Of a DNA stretch of 64,000 bases, positions 27,954 to 35,936 are shown one piece after another. Position 1 is the first letter of the stretch. Every line of letters starts with the position of its first letter. The DNA lies in contig NZ_CP107960.1 in NCBI RefSeq assembly GCF_036077095.1, positions 4,278,001 to 4,342,000 of the forward strand, in the 5' to 3' direction. The notes beneath the pieces were generated by a model, which made no database searches, had not been told where the DNA came from, and was given only the letters and a program-made list of their open reading frames with translations. A program made the position numbers and the translations under genes. This stretch comes from Streptomyces sp. NBC_00376 (lineage in GTDB: Bacteria; Actinomycetota; Actinomycetes; Streptomycetales; Streptomycetaceae).

Positions 27954-28388
27954 AGAACGCGCCTCATACTCTCGGCCGGGAAAGTGGGGCTCCCCGGACA
28001 ACCGGATCAGGTCAGGAACTACTGCGAACGTCGCGACCGTCCAGCACTGTCAGCCCGGCCGTGCGCGGTGGTGCGGACCGAAAGCCTGCCTGGACATGGT
28101 GTTCACCAGGGTTCTTCGTGGTGACCGACTGCCGAATGACAGCTGATGAACGATGAAAGGCAGACCATGATCGGCCTCGTGGTGCGTTGACAATCTAGTA
28201 GTACGCACCGCTGTGTGGTGGCACATCATGCGACAAAAATCTTCACCCGCAGCCGGTGCCACAGACGTAAATGGCTGGTATCCAACCGTGCCGCCCCACC
28301 ACCCGCCCCGGCCACCGCGGCTACGCCCCTGATCAGCGAACACTCTGCGGACAAACACCACTTGCCCCACCCGGCCCGACGGTCCCAC
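27954..28388. other. Intergenic region upstream of the orphan binding protein
   Basis: About 435 bp between the binding-protein start and the stop of trmO, both on the minus strand. It should contain the binding-protein promoter. A TTGACA lies at about 28185 on the plus strand without a matching -10 or a downstream plus-strand gene. I see no ORF with coding character and no RNA gene. Confidence 0.4.
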
Positions 28389-28856
28389 CTACGGCTGGAA
28401 GTACTCCGACATCAGACTGCCGACCCATTCCGGCTGCTTGATGTCCACAGGGCTGAACTCCACCATCGCCGGCTTCAGGTCGATGACCGGGGTGCCCGAG
28501 ACGGCGTCGAGGCCCACCACCGTCAGTTCGCGGCCGTCGACGGATTCGACGGCGCAGCACGTCACCCCGATGCGGTTCGGCCTGCGGGGTCCGCGACCGG
28601 CGAACACGCCGACGGGCGGGAGGTCGGAACGGCCTCGGTAGGGGCGGGGCTCGCGGTAGTCGTCGCGCTCCGGGAACTGGTCGAAGACGAAGAGGACCTC
28701 CACGTGTGAGAACTCCTCCAGGCCCTGGAGTGCTGCCTCGCCGAAGCGCTCGTCGATGGTGATCGTGCTGCGGACTGCACCCCAGTTGTCCGTGTGCTGG
28801 ACATCCGTCCGGTCGTTCCGGACCGTACCTATCGGTGTGATCTCGAAGCTCGCCAT
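28389..28856 (-). CDS. trmO: tRNA (N6-threonylcarbamoyladenosine37-N6)-methyltransferase TrmO
   Basis: This 155-residue protein matches the TrmO/YaeB (UPF0066) family, which uses S-adenosylmethionine to methylate t6A37 of tRNAs. Visible signatures: ITPIGTVRNDR at the N-terminus, the FVFDQFPERD region, GVFAGRGPRRPNRIGVTCC (the RxPxRPNxIG signature) and LDAVSGTPVIDLKP. It is a compact single-domain form, as usual in actinobacteria; E. coli TrmO has an extra C-terminal domain. It is followed 64 bp later, in gene direction reversed, by the SCO4225-like membrane protein gene, whose stop faces its start. Confidence 0.88.
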   Translation of the reverse strand: MASFEITPIGTVRNDRTDVQHTDNWGAVRSTITIDERFGEAALQGLEEFSHVEVLFVFDQFPERDDYREPRPYRGRSDLPPVGVFAGRGPRRPNRIGVTCCAVESVDGRELTVVGLDAVSGTPVIDLKPAMVEFSPVDIKQPEWVGSLMSEYFQP

Positions 28857-28920
28857 GGCTGGAGGCTATCCCCGCCGCGCGTGCTCCAGCAGTGGCCTGC
28901 CGAGCAAGGAACGGAACAGT

Positions 28921-29250
28921 TCAGCCGCGGCTCGGACGGGGGAGCTCCTGGCGACGGCCGCGCAGAGCCGCCAGGAGCGCTCCCAGGGCGAACGACTGGA
29001 CCAGAGCGCTGATGACGACCCCGCCGACCAGGTACCCGACGGGCGCCTCCATACCCCAGACCGCCCCAACCGCCCCTGCCGCCAGCAAGGAAGTGGGGGC
29101 GGTGAGAAGGAACGTCCATATCCCGACGATTCCGGGATCCTCGAACAGCGCGGCAGCCACTTCGAACACGACGGTCGCACCGACGAGCCCCAGATAGACA
29201 GCGGAAGCAGCATTGGCGAAGGTCAGACGCAGCAGGGTGCGCGCACTCAT
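28921..29250 (-). CDS. Small integral membrane protein (SCO4225-like family)
   Basis: This 109-residue protein has about three to four hydrophobic helices: SAVYLGLVGATVVFEVAAAL, IWTFLLTAPTSLLAAGAVGAVWG, and YLVGGVVISALVQSFALGALLAAL. A basic tail (RGRRQELPRPSRG) should face the cytoplasm. It resembles a Streptomyces family annotated as SCO4225-type membrane protein, of unknown function. ATG 29250 is preferred because GGGGGAA lies 4-10 nt upstream; a longer frame to 29304 adds a polar extension. Confidence 0.7.
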   Translation of the reverse strand: MSARTLLRLTFANAASAVYLGLVGATVVFEVAAALFEDPGIVGIWTFLLTAPTSLLAAGAVGAVWGMEAPVGYLVGGVVISALVQSFALGALLAALRGRRQELPRPSRG

Positions 29251-29388
29251 CGATTCCCCCCAGAAGATGTGGTGCTGCCCATGCTCCTGACGCGACCATG
29301 ACACCGGCGTGAGTAGCCGTACTCAATTCGCCCCTGCCCCGGCACTCTGGCCCCCGCAGGCAGTCAGCCCGCGGGAGCCCTGGCCGGC

Positions 29389-29832
29389 TCAGTCGCCGGA
29401 GTAGCCCCAGAAGTAGATCTCCTGCGGCTCCCCCCGGTCGTCATGGAGCACGGCGCACCGCCCGTACCAACGCCAGTGGTCGAACTCCTCGAACCTCGGC
29501 ACGTGCGCCCGGGTGAGCTTCCGCGCGCCCAGGACCCGCAGCGCCTCCTCCTCGGTCACCTGCTTGACCGTCCCGTAGTCCGGCTTCTCGTCGGGCCCGA
29601 TGATCCGGAAGATGTCGAGGATCGAGTGCGTCCCGTCGTGCTGCACGAGCTCGTGCTCCCACAGCTCCTCCTCGGTCTCGGGCCACGGCAGCCGCTCGCC
29701 CTCGGGCCACCAGTCGGCGCCCGGACCCCAGTAGTACTCCCGCTCCTCGAAGACCTTCCGTCGCAACCCCTCGAACGCCCCGACGAGATCTTCCTGATGC
29801 GGCACGGAGTAGTCCCACCCCGAAGCACCCAT
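29389..29832 (-). CDS. Conserved hypothetical acidic/aromatic protein
   Basis: This 147-residue soluble protein (MGASGWDYSVPHQEDLVGAF start) is rich in Trp, Tyr, Glu and Asp, for example EEREYYWGPGADWWPEG and FEEFDHWRWYGRCAV. It has no signal peptide or membrane helix. Codon use is typical of Streptomyces coding DNA, which supports a real gene. I do not recognise the family. The start at ATG 29832 is preceded by a GGGAGGGGAC-like purine tract on the minus strand. Confidence 0.7.
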   Translation of the reverse strand: MGASGWDYSVPHQEDLVGAFEGLRRKVFEEREYYWGPGADWWPEGERLPWPETEEELWEHELVQHDGTHSILDIFRIIGPDEKPDYGTVKQVTEEEALRVLGARKLTRAHVPRFEEFDHWRWYGRCAVLHDDRGEPQEIYFWGYSGD

Positions 29833-29921
29833 CCGCCGTCCCCTCCCCACACAGCTCTGCCAGAACGGCCGGACGCTAACAGCGGCCACTGACAACACAC
29901 AGGAGGACCGTGGTCCACGAC

Positions 29922-29953
29922 GAAGGGGCGCCCCGTTCCCGGGACGCCCCTTC
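29922..29953 (-). terminator. Hairpin downstream of tRNA-Ser(UGA)
   Basis: GAAGGGGCG (29922-29930) pairs with CGCCCCTTC (29945-29953), with further pairing possible in the interior. It lies 26 bp beyond the 3' end of the minus-strand tRNA. Confidence 0.65.
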
Positions 29954-29979
29954 TCATCGGCGTGTTCGCCGAACTGCTG

Positions 29980-30064
29980 CGGTGGGTGTGGGATTTGAAC
30001 CCACGGTGACTCGCGCCACGACGGTTTTCAAGACCGTTCCCTTAGGCCGCTCGGGCAACCCACC
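29980..30064 (-). tRNA. tRNA-Ser(UGA)
   Basis: An 85-nt type II tRNA on the minus strand. The acceptor GGTGGGT pairs with ACCCACC. The anticodon stem ACGGT/ACCGT closes the loop CTTGAAA with anticodon TGA, a long variable arm follows, and the T loop is TTCAAAT. It reads UCA and other UCN codons. Confidence 0.95.
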
Positions 30065-30131
30065 CCTGCTCCGCCCGCCTGTGACGGAGCGCCTACAGCG
30101 TACCGGTAGTCGGCCGTCGTCCGGATGCGCG

Positions 30132-30159
30132 GGAGGGCCCCGCGGGTGCGGGGCCCTCC
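30132..30159 (-). terminator. htrA terminator hairpin
   Basis: GGAGGGCCCCGC (30132-30143) pairs perfectly with GCGGGGCCCTCC (30148-30159) over a 4-nt loop, 32 bp beyond the htrA stop on the minus strand. Confidence 0.72.
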
Positions 30160-30190
30160 TGGCGTCGGGCGCTGTGGCCGACCGGCCGGG

Positions 30191-31633
30191 TCAGCTGTCG
30201 CCGCTGCGCTCCCCGAGGGTGACCTCGGCCGTCGCCGTCCGGCCGTCGCGCTCGTAGGTCAGCGTCACGTGGTCGCCGGGCTTGTGGGTCCAGATCTCGC
30301 CGATCAGGGTCGGGCCGCTGTCGATCGGGGTGTCGTTGAACTTCGTGATGACATCGCCCGCCTCAAGGCCCGCCCGGTCCGCGGGGCCGTCCTTGGACAC
30401 GGCCTCCGTGCCGCCCGCCCCCTGGTCGGAGATGACCGCGCCGCCGCTCTTCTCGTCCATGGTGACCGTGGCACCGATCACCGGGTAGACCGGCTTGCCG
30501 GTCTTGATCAGCTGCTGGGCGACGTTGGTCGCCTGGTTGATCGGGATCGCGAAGCCGAGGCCGATGGAGCCCGCCTGGGTCTGGCCGACGCTGCTGCCGG
30601 TCGACTGGATCGCCGAGTTGATGCCGATGACCGCGCCGCGGGCATCGAGCAACGGGCCACCGGAGTTGCCCGGGTTGATCGAGGCGTCGGTCTGCAGGGC
30701 GCTCATGTACGAGTTGCTGCCACCGGAGCCGTCACCGGAGGCGACCGGGCGGTTCTTGGCGCTGATGATGCCCGTGGTGACCGTGTTGGACAGGCCGAAC
30801 GGGGCGCCGATCGCGATCGTGGAATCGCCGACCGCGACCTGGTCCGAATTGCCGAGGGAGAGCGGGGTGAGCCCGGACGGCGGGTTCTTCAGCTTCAGCA
30901 CGGCGACGTCGTAGCCCTGCGCCCGGCCGACCACCTCGGCACCGTACTTCTTGCCGTTGGAGAACGTCGCCGTGAGCTGGCCGGTGTCCGCCGCGGAGGC
31001 CACCACGTGGTTGTTCGTGAGGATGTGGCCCTCCTTGTCGTACACGAAGCCGGTGCCCGTACCGCCCTCGCCGTCGCCGCCCTGCGCGTCGATGGTGACC
31101 ACACTGGGCAGCGCCTTGGCTGCCACACCCGCGACCGTGCCGGGATCGCGCTTGAGGTCCTGCGGATTGGCGGAGGCCGAGACCGTGGTCGAGCCGGAGC
31201 CGTTGCGGTCGGCCGCCCAGTAGCCGAAGGCGCCGCCGATGCCGCCGGCGATCAGCGCCGCGGCTGCCACCGCCGCCACCAGGCCGCCCATGCCGCGCTT
31301 GCGCGGGCCTTCGGGGGCGTACGGCTGGGACTGCGCGCCCCAGACCGGACCGCCGCCGCCTGCACCGTGGGAGGCGTACGCGGGCACGGCGGGCGGGGCC
31401 GGGGGCGGCCAGTTGGCTTCGGCGGCCGACTGCGCCTGCGGTGCGTAAGGGGTGGTGTGGGGCTGGGGCGCGTGGGGAGGTGCGGTCGGCGGCTCGGCCG
31501 CCTGGGCGGGGGTGGACTCGGGCTGGCTCCCGGGCGCCCCCTGAGGAGCATCGGCCGGCACTGGAGGTACGGACGGAACGGACGGAACGGCCTCGCCCGC
31601 AGTGCCCTCGTTGCCCTCGTTCTCTGTGCTCAC
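30191..31633 (-). CDS. htrA: HtrA/DegP-like membrane-anchored serine protease with PDZ domain
   Basis: This 480-residue protein has a Pro/Ala-rich cytoplasmic N-terminus (1-112), one membrane helix (about 116-138), a trypsin-like protease domain and a C-terminal PDZ domain (about 375-470). The catalytic triad is visible: His209 in LTNNHVV, Asp242 in YDVAVLKL and Ser324 in NPGNSGGPLLD. This topology places the protease outside the membrane, where HtrA enzymes degrade or refold damaged exported proteins and process envelope regulators. GAGGAG about 12 nt upstream supports GTG 31633. It diverges from the GDPD gene across 256 bp that should hold both promoters. Confidence 0.94.
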   Translation of the reverse strand: MSTENEGNEGTAGEAVPSVPSVPPVPADAPQGAPGSQPESTPAQAAEPPTAPPHAPQPHTTPYAPQAQSAAEANWPPPAPPAVPAYASHGAGGGGPVWGAQSQPYAPEGPRKRGMGGLVAAVAAAALIAGGIGGAFGYWAADRNGSGSTTVSASANPQDLKRDPGTVAGVAAKALPSVVTIDAQGGDGEGGTGTGFVYDKEGHILTNNHVVASAADTGQLTATFSNGKKYGAEVVGRAQGYDVAVLKLKNPPSGLTPLSLGNSDQVAVGDSTIAIGAPFGLSNTVTTGIISAKNRPVASGDGSGGSNSYMSALQTDASINPGNSGGPLLDARGAVIGINSAIQSTGSSVGQTQAGSIGLGFAIPINQATNVAQQLIKTGKPVYPVIGATVTMDEKSGGAVISDQGAGGTEAVSKDGPADRAGLEAGDVITKFNDTPIDSGPTLIGEIWTHKPGDHVTLTYERDGRTATAEVTLGERSGDS

Positions 31634-31889
31634 AGCTCTTTACTCCTCGGGTTCCACATCAATTTCGGCAAGAGATCCGCTGTGTACGTGTCCGGTAACA
31701 GCTTTTCCCAAGGCACGTCAGGCCACTGTAAGCAGGACCTGTGCATCCGCACACCAATCTTTACATCGGTCAAAACGGTCCCCCGGTGCAAGACGCACCG
31801 CAGGGTGCGCCTCGGCCGCGCCGCGTAGCTGCGCGCTTGCGCCGTGCAACGTGCTCCCAGCGGTCGCCCGACGGTGACACGATGACGCC

Positions 31890-32723
31890 GTGACCCACGC
31901 ACGGCAGCAATCCACGCACCACCCCATCCAGGTCATCGCACACCGGGGCGCGTCCGACGACGCCCCCGAGCACACCCTGGCCGCGTACCGGAAGGCGATC
32001 GAGGACGGCGCCGACGCCCTGGAGTGCGACGTGCGGCTCACCGCCGACGGCCACCTCGTGTGCGTGCACGACCGCCGGGTGAACCGCACGTCCAACGGGC
32101 GCGGCGCCGTCTCCGCCCTGGAGCTCGCCGAACTCGCCGCCCTCGACTTCGGCTCCTGGAAGGACCGCGAGGAGTCGGAGTCCCCGGACTGGGATCCGGT
32201 GCCCGGGGAGCTCACCTCCGTACTCACCCTGGAACGGCTGCTCGAACTCGTCGTCGAGACCCGGGCCGCCGGCCGTCCGCTCCAGCTGGCCATCGAGACC
32301 AAGCACCCCACCCGCTGGGCGGGCCAGGTCGAGGAGCGGCTGCTGCAGTTGCTGAAGCACTTCGAACTCGACGCGCCCCCGGCCGACGGCCCGTCCCCGG
32401 TGCGCATCATGAGTTTCTCGGCGCGCTCGCTGCACCGCATCCAGGCTGCGGCCCCCACGCTGCCCACCGTGTACCTGATGCAGTTCGTCTCGCCGCGGCT
32501 GCGCGACGGGCGGCTGCCGGCCGGGGCCCGTATCGCCGGTCCGGGCATGCGGATCGTACGCAACCACCCCGGATACATCGACCGGCTGCACCGCGCGGGG
32601 CACCGCGTGCACGTCTGGACGGTGAACGAGCCGGCGGACGTCGAACTCTGCGTCGGTCTCGGCATCGAGGCAATCATCACGAACCGCCCGAAACAGGTTC
32701 TGTCACAACTGGGACGCTCTTAA
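31890..32723 (+). CDS. Glycerophosphodiester phosphodiesterase
   Basis: This 277-residue TIM-barrel enzyme shows the GDPD signature: IAHRGASDDAPEHTLAAY with the catalytic His, ECDVRLTADGHLVCVHD with metal-binding Glu/Asp and the second catalytic His, LAIETKH, and the C-terminal VHVWTVNEPADVE and IEAIITNRP. It hydrolyses glycerophosphodiesters to glycerol-3-phosphate and alcohol. No signal peptide, so it is cytoplasmic, unlike the secreted PhoP-controlled GlpQ enzymes of Streptomyces. GTG 31890 is the start. Confidence 0.93.
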   Translation: MTHARQQSTHHPIQVIAHRGASDDAPEHTLAAYRKAIEDGADALECDVRLTADGHLVCVHDRRVNRTSNGRGAVSALELAELAALDFGSWKDREESESPDWDPVPGELTSVLTLERLLELVVETRAAGRPLQLAIETKHPTRWAGQVEERLLQLLKHFELDAPPADGPSPVRIMSFSARSLHRIQAAAPTLPTVYLMQFVSPRLRDGRLPAGARIAGPGMRIVRNHPGYIDRLHRAGHRVHVWTVNEPADVELCVGLGIEAIITNRPKQVLSQLGRS

Positions 32724-32863
32724 CATCAGTTACACGGAGTGCACCGGCGCATTCGAACCGTATTTGATCGTTACGAGTGCGTCACTGGCAGTCCATTGGC
32801 CGGTTTCCGGTCCAGCCCAGGGGGGCATCCACTCCGTGGCGTGGGGCAAAGGAGGTCTCGGGG

Positions 32864-33457
32864 GTGGCGTTGGTGGTGGCACAGGAAGTGCCCACGTCGT
32901 CGAGCATGGCCGTACCCCATGGCCCTGCGGGCGTGGGCCAGGCGCGGCACCGGATGCGCGAGCAGTTGCGCAGTCACGGGGTGTCGGATTCGGTCGTCGA
33001 CGATGCAGTACTGATTCTTTCCGAACTGCTCAGCAATGCCTGTCGGCACGGCAGGCCACTGGGCCGGCACACGGATGTGGGTGACGGCGACGTCCGCGCC
33101 GCGTGGCGCGTCGACAGAACGGGCGGGTTGACCGTCGAAGTGACGGACGGCGGCGGTCCTACCCGCCCGGTTCCGGCCACCCCTTCGGTGACGGCGCGAG
33201 GCGGCCGCGGGCTCAACATCATCAGCGCACTGGCCGACGAGTGGGGCGTACGCGACAGCTCGTCCGGTGAAGTGACCGTCTGGGTCCTGGTCAACGAGGG
33301 ACACGGGCAGGAGTCCGGGGTGCCGGGTGCGACGGGTCCGGGTGCGGCAGGGCCGGGCATGCCGGGGCCCGGCGCTGCGGGGACCGGCGTTTCGGGGGCG
33401 GGCATCCCGGGGCTCGACACGCTTGGTTTCGCGGACGCCTTCGACGACGTGAGCTGA
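32864..33457 (+). CDS. Anti-sigma-type ATP-binding (HATPase_c) regulatory protein with collagen-like tail
   Basis: This 197-residue protein has a single GHKL ATPase domain like SpoIIAB/RsbW: N box ELLSNACRHGRP, Asp box VEVTDGGGP and G2 box GGRGLNIISALADEWGV. The C-terminal about 45 residues are Gly-Ala-Pro triplets (GATGPGAAGPGMPGPGAAG), a collagen-like low-complexity tail, before a final acidic segment. Streptomyces encode many such small kinases that bind sigma factors or anti-anti-sigma proteins. GGAGG at 32851-32855 supports GTG 32864; an upstream in-frame start at 32777 lacks such a site. No sigma-factor gene is adjacent. Confidence 0.82.
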   Translation: MALVVAQEVPTSSSMAVPHGPAGVGQARHRMREQLRSHGVSDSVVDDAVLILSELLSNACRHGRPLGRHTDVGDGDVRAAWRVDRTGGLTVEVTDGGGPTRPVPATPSVTARGGRGLNIISALADEWGVRDSSSGEVTVWVLVNEGHGQESGVPGATGPGAAGPGMPGPGAAGTGVSGAGIPGLDTLGFADAFDDVS

Positions 33458-33580
33458 CGTTCCGGCACGCATACCGGTACCGGCGCACGCGTGGGCGCGT
33501 GGCACGTGTGTCCCGGACGCGACGGGGACGGCTAGGCTCGCGGCCCAGACCGCACTGTCGCAATCGGGAGAAAGCCCACC

Positions 33581-34546
33581 ATGGCCAAGAAGCGCCCTCA
33601 GACCAAGGCCGGGAAGCAGCAACTCAAGGACGGCGAGATCCCGGTGGTCGGGGCTCGCGAGCCCTGCCCGTGCGGTTCGGGCCGCCGCTACAAGGCGTGT
33701 CACGGCCGCGCCGCCGCCCAGGCCGTGACCGAGCTCGTCCACCGTCCCTTCGAGGGTCTGGCCGGGGAGTGCGACTGGGTCGCACTGCGCGAACTGGTGC
33801 CGGCCGCCACGGTGGCGCTGACGCTGAAGGACGGGCTGCCCGAGGGCGTGCCCTCGGTGACGCTCGCGACCGTGCTGCCGATGGCCTGGCCGGCGCTCCG
33901 CCGCGACGACGGTTCGGTGCTGCTCGCCCTGCAGAACGACACCCCGTCCGGCGACCTCAGCCGTGACCTCGCGGACATCCTGCTGCGGGCGCTGGCCGCC
34001 GAGCCCGGTTCGCCCGTGGCGGCGCAGCGCGTGCCGGCCGACGGTCCCCGGCTGCAGGACGTGCTCGACCCGGATGCGGCGTTCGAGCCCGCCGTCCACT
34101 CCGGCTTCGAATTCTGGGTGCCGGACGCGGAGAACGCCACGCCCGAGGTGTCCGCCTCGCTGGAGCGCGCGAACGAGGCGGCGATCCCGACGACGCGGCT
34201 CGCCGGCGTGGACGCCGCCTACTGGTGCGAGACCCCGGAGAAGAACCACCTTCGCTGGGTCATGCCGCACGCCGAGGAGCGGCTGCTCGACGCGCTCGCC
34301 CGGCTGCACGCCGCCGGCACCTCCTCGCTGGGCGAGGGCACCAGACTGGTCGGCTCCTTCCGGGCGCACGGGCTGATGGTCCCGGTCTGGGACCTGCCGA
34401 GCGCGATGGGTGCCGAGGAGTGCGAGAAGCCCGCGGCGGAGTTCGCGGAGCGACTGACCGAGGCGCTCGCCTCGGACGCGCCGCTCACCGCGGAGGAGAG
34501 GCGGGCCCGCGGCGGGCTCACCAACCGCCAGGTGACGCTCAGCTGA
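33581..34546 (+). CDS. DUF5926 family protein with N-terminal SEC-C zinc motif
   Basis: This 321-residue soluble protein has a basic N-terminus (MAKKRPQTKAGKQQLKDGE) and a SEC-C zinc-binding motif REPCPCGSGRRYKACHG (about 27-43), as found at the end of SecA and in several nucleic-acid-associated proteins. The remaining about 270 residues are the actinobacterial DUF5926 region, function unknown. The gene is monocistronic in appearance, with a hairpin 14 bp after the stop. Confidence 0.85.
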   Translation: MAKKRPQTKAGKQQLKDGEIPVVGAREPCPCGSGRRYKACHGRAAAQAVTELVHRPFEGLAGECDWVALRELVPAATVALTLKDGLPEGVPSVTLATVLPMAWPALRRDDGSVLLALQNDTPSGDLSRDLADILLRALAAEPGSPVAAQRVPADGPRLQDVLDPDAAFEPAVHSGFEFWVPDAENATPEVSASLERANEAAIPTTRLAGVDAAYWCETPEKNHLRWVMPHAEERLLDALARLHAAGTSSLGEGTRLVGSFRAHGLMVPVWDLPSAMGAEECEKPAAEFAERLTEALASDAPLTAEERRARGGLTNRQVTLS

Positions 34547-34559
34547 CAGTGACGAACCC

Positions 34560-34577
34560 CGGGCCCCACCGGGCCCG
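34560..34577 (+). terminator. Short hairpin after the DUF5926 gene
   Basis: CGGGCCC (34560-34566) pairs with GGGCCCG (34571-34577) over a 4-nt loop, 14 bp downstream of the stop. Confidence 0.55.
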
Positions 34578-34645
34578 TCAGGTGACTCGCGTCACAACTC
34601 GCCGTACTCGCAGGTAAATCCCTGTCCGAATACGCGAGATCGAAT

Positions 34646-34740
34646 TTGCGAACGGCAGATCTCTTGTTACCGTTCTAGAAGCCCGGTCGCTGGTGCATCC
34701 CCCGTCGCCAGCGATCGGGCATCCTCATTTCCGGATGCGG
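34646..34740 (+). ncRNA. Candidate promoter and structured RNA (two hairpins)
   Basis: A HrdB-like promoter is visible: TTGCGA at 34646-34651, a 16-bp spacer and TACCGT at 34668-34673, predicting a transcript start near 34680. The RNA would begin with a 13-bp stem, GCCCGGTCGCTGG (34681-34693) pairing with CCAGCGATCGGGC (34708-34720) with one G-U pair, and a C-rich loop. A second stem GCATCC/GGATGC (34719-34738) shares its first two bases with the first stem, so they could alternate. No convincing ORF follows for several hundred bases. It may be a small RNA or a leader of an unrecognised gene. Confidence 0.35.
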
Positions 34741-35258
34741 CGCACAGCGCGCGACACGGCGCACGAGCCCGCGCGCAAACCTCTTGTCGATACGCCCCGG
34801 CTCATCGCGCACGACAGATCGCGCCCCCAGCACTCCTATGTTCCGCCCTGGGCCCTCACCTTGCCCGCGACGCCCCGAACCACGTACGGACCGATCGGTC
34901 TCGGACAGATACCTGGCCGGGCGCCGGATGCCGGGTTCCAGATGCCGGGTTCCGGATTCCAGGGGCTGGACGATCTTCGCTACTCGAATAAACATTCGAG
35001 TAGTCCGTTCGCGGCGTTCCGGAAAGTTCATCAGAAAGCCTTCCGCCGCCGCACTTTGCAGCGGCGGAAGCAGAGGACTTTGCATTTGCGCGGCATGAGC
35101 CGAGATCGGAACCGGAGCCGTATACGACATGCGGAAACCGATCACCGGATATTGACGAGCCTCATTAGTCGGCTTCACATGAGTATCTGACGGTCCGCCG
35201 GATATCCCGGCGGAATACCGGGCCGACGCGATTCACCCCGGCACTCCGCCGGTACCCG
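34741..35258. other. Intergenic region without a convincing gene
   Basis: About 520 bp between the hairpins at 34.7 kb and the stop of the minus-strand Prim-Pol paralogue. ORFs on both strands (for example 34693-35190 plus and 34675-35178 minus) have composition rich in Arg, Pro and His and weak codon bias, so I do not call them. The region has a perfect palindrome at 34980-35003, a 10-bp hairpin CTTCCGCCGC/GCGGCGGAAG at 35040-35070 and a hairpin near 35193-35213 (TCCGCCGG/CCGGCGGA). The local A+T content is higher than in the neighbouring genes. Confidence 0.4.
34980..35003. promoter_or_regulatory. Perfect 10-bp inverted repeat, LexA-box-like
   Basis: CTACTCGAAT at 34980-34989 and ATTCGAGTAG at 34994-35003 are exact inverted repeats with a 4-bp AAAC spacer. 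The core TCGAAT, 4 bp, ATTCGA has the spacing of the actinobacterial LexA box (TCGAAC, 4 bp, GTTCGA) but differs at the inner C/G pair. It could be an operator or a weak hairpin. No gene start is close by. Confidence 0.35.
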
Positions 35259-35936
35259 TCAGTACGCGAGCCGGCTGCCGCCGTCCGGTGCGCCGCTGCT
35301 CGCCTCGACCAGCGCGTCCAGCACCGCCCCCACGTCCGGCAGCCACGGCGCGTCCGGCGCCGGGGCCCGCTCCCAGCGCACCTGCCCCGTCCCCGCCTCG
35401 GACGGCGGGAGGACGAGATAGCCGCCCTCGCCATGGAAACGCAGCGAACTGGGCACCCAGTCCTGGGCGTGCAGCAGCTCACCGAGCCGTTCGAGGCTGT
35501 ACGGGGCGACCAGCAACGACCACCGCGTCGGCGTCGCCACCACGGGGCCGAGCCGCACATGCATCCCGTCCAGCTCCACCAGCGCGCGGGCGGCGGCCAC
35601 GGCCGGCAGGCTCAGCGCGCACGGGGCGCGCCCGCCGGTGGCCAGGAGGATCGGGGCGGTGGGCCGGTTGGTCCACCACCAGCGCACCATGCGCTCGTCG
35701 GTGGTCGCCGCGAGGAGACCGGGATCGAAGGGGTGTGCGCCGGGCACGGCGCACTCGGGATCGGGACAGGCACAGCCGCGGCCACGGTCTCCGCGGGCAC
35801 CGGCCGCCTGCAGTCCCACTCCGGGAAGCACGGGCCACTGCCATGCGGTGGCACAGGTCAGGGCCGCGTCGAGCTGGGCGGGCCTTCCCCTGCGCCGGAG
35901 CCGGAGCCTGCGTCGCCTTCCGAGGATCTCGCGCAT
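35259..35936 (-). CDS. Prim-Pol-like protein lacking catalytic residues
   Basis: This 225-residue protein aligns in layout with the Prim-Pol domain: an N-terminal Arg-rich segment (REILGRRRRLRLRRRGRP), the AWQWPVLPGVGLQ strand, a Cys-containing segment (CACPDPECAVPGAHPFDP), and WWWTNRPTAPILLATGG. Where motif I (DLD) belongs, the sequence reads APCALSLPAVAAA with no Asp. Where the motif II His belongs, it reads TPTRWSLLVAP. The C-terminal FHGEGGYLVLPPS matches the conserved strand after motif III. It therefore looks like a catalytically dead paralogue, perhaps a nucleic-acid- or nucleotide-binding regulator. The plus-strand neighbourhood gives no functional hint. Confidence 0.75.
   Translation of the reverse strand: MREILGRRRRLRLRRRGRPAQLDAALTCATAWQWPVLPGVGLQAAGARGDRGRGCACPDPECAVPGAHPFDPGLLAATTDERMVRWWWTNRPTAPILLATGGRAPCALSLPAVAAARALVELDGMHVRLGPVVATPTRWSLLVAPYSLERLGELLHAQDWVPSSLRFHGEGGYLVLPPSEAGTGQVRWERAPAPDAPWLPDVGAVLDALVEASSGAPDGGSRLAY

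Noticed and set aside
34675..35190. ORFs of 165-167 codons on both strands
   Set aside because: Weak codon bias, Arg/Pro/His-rich composition, overlap of hairpins and no ribosome binding site.
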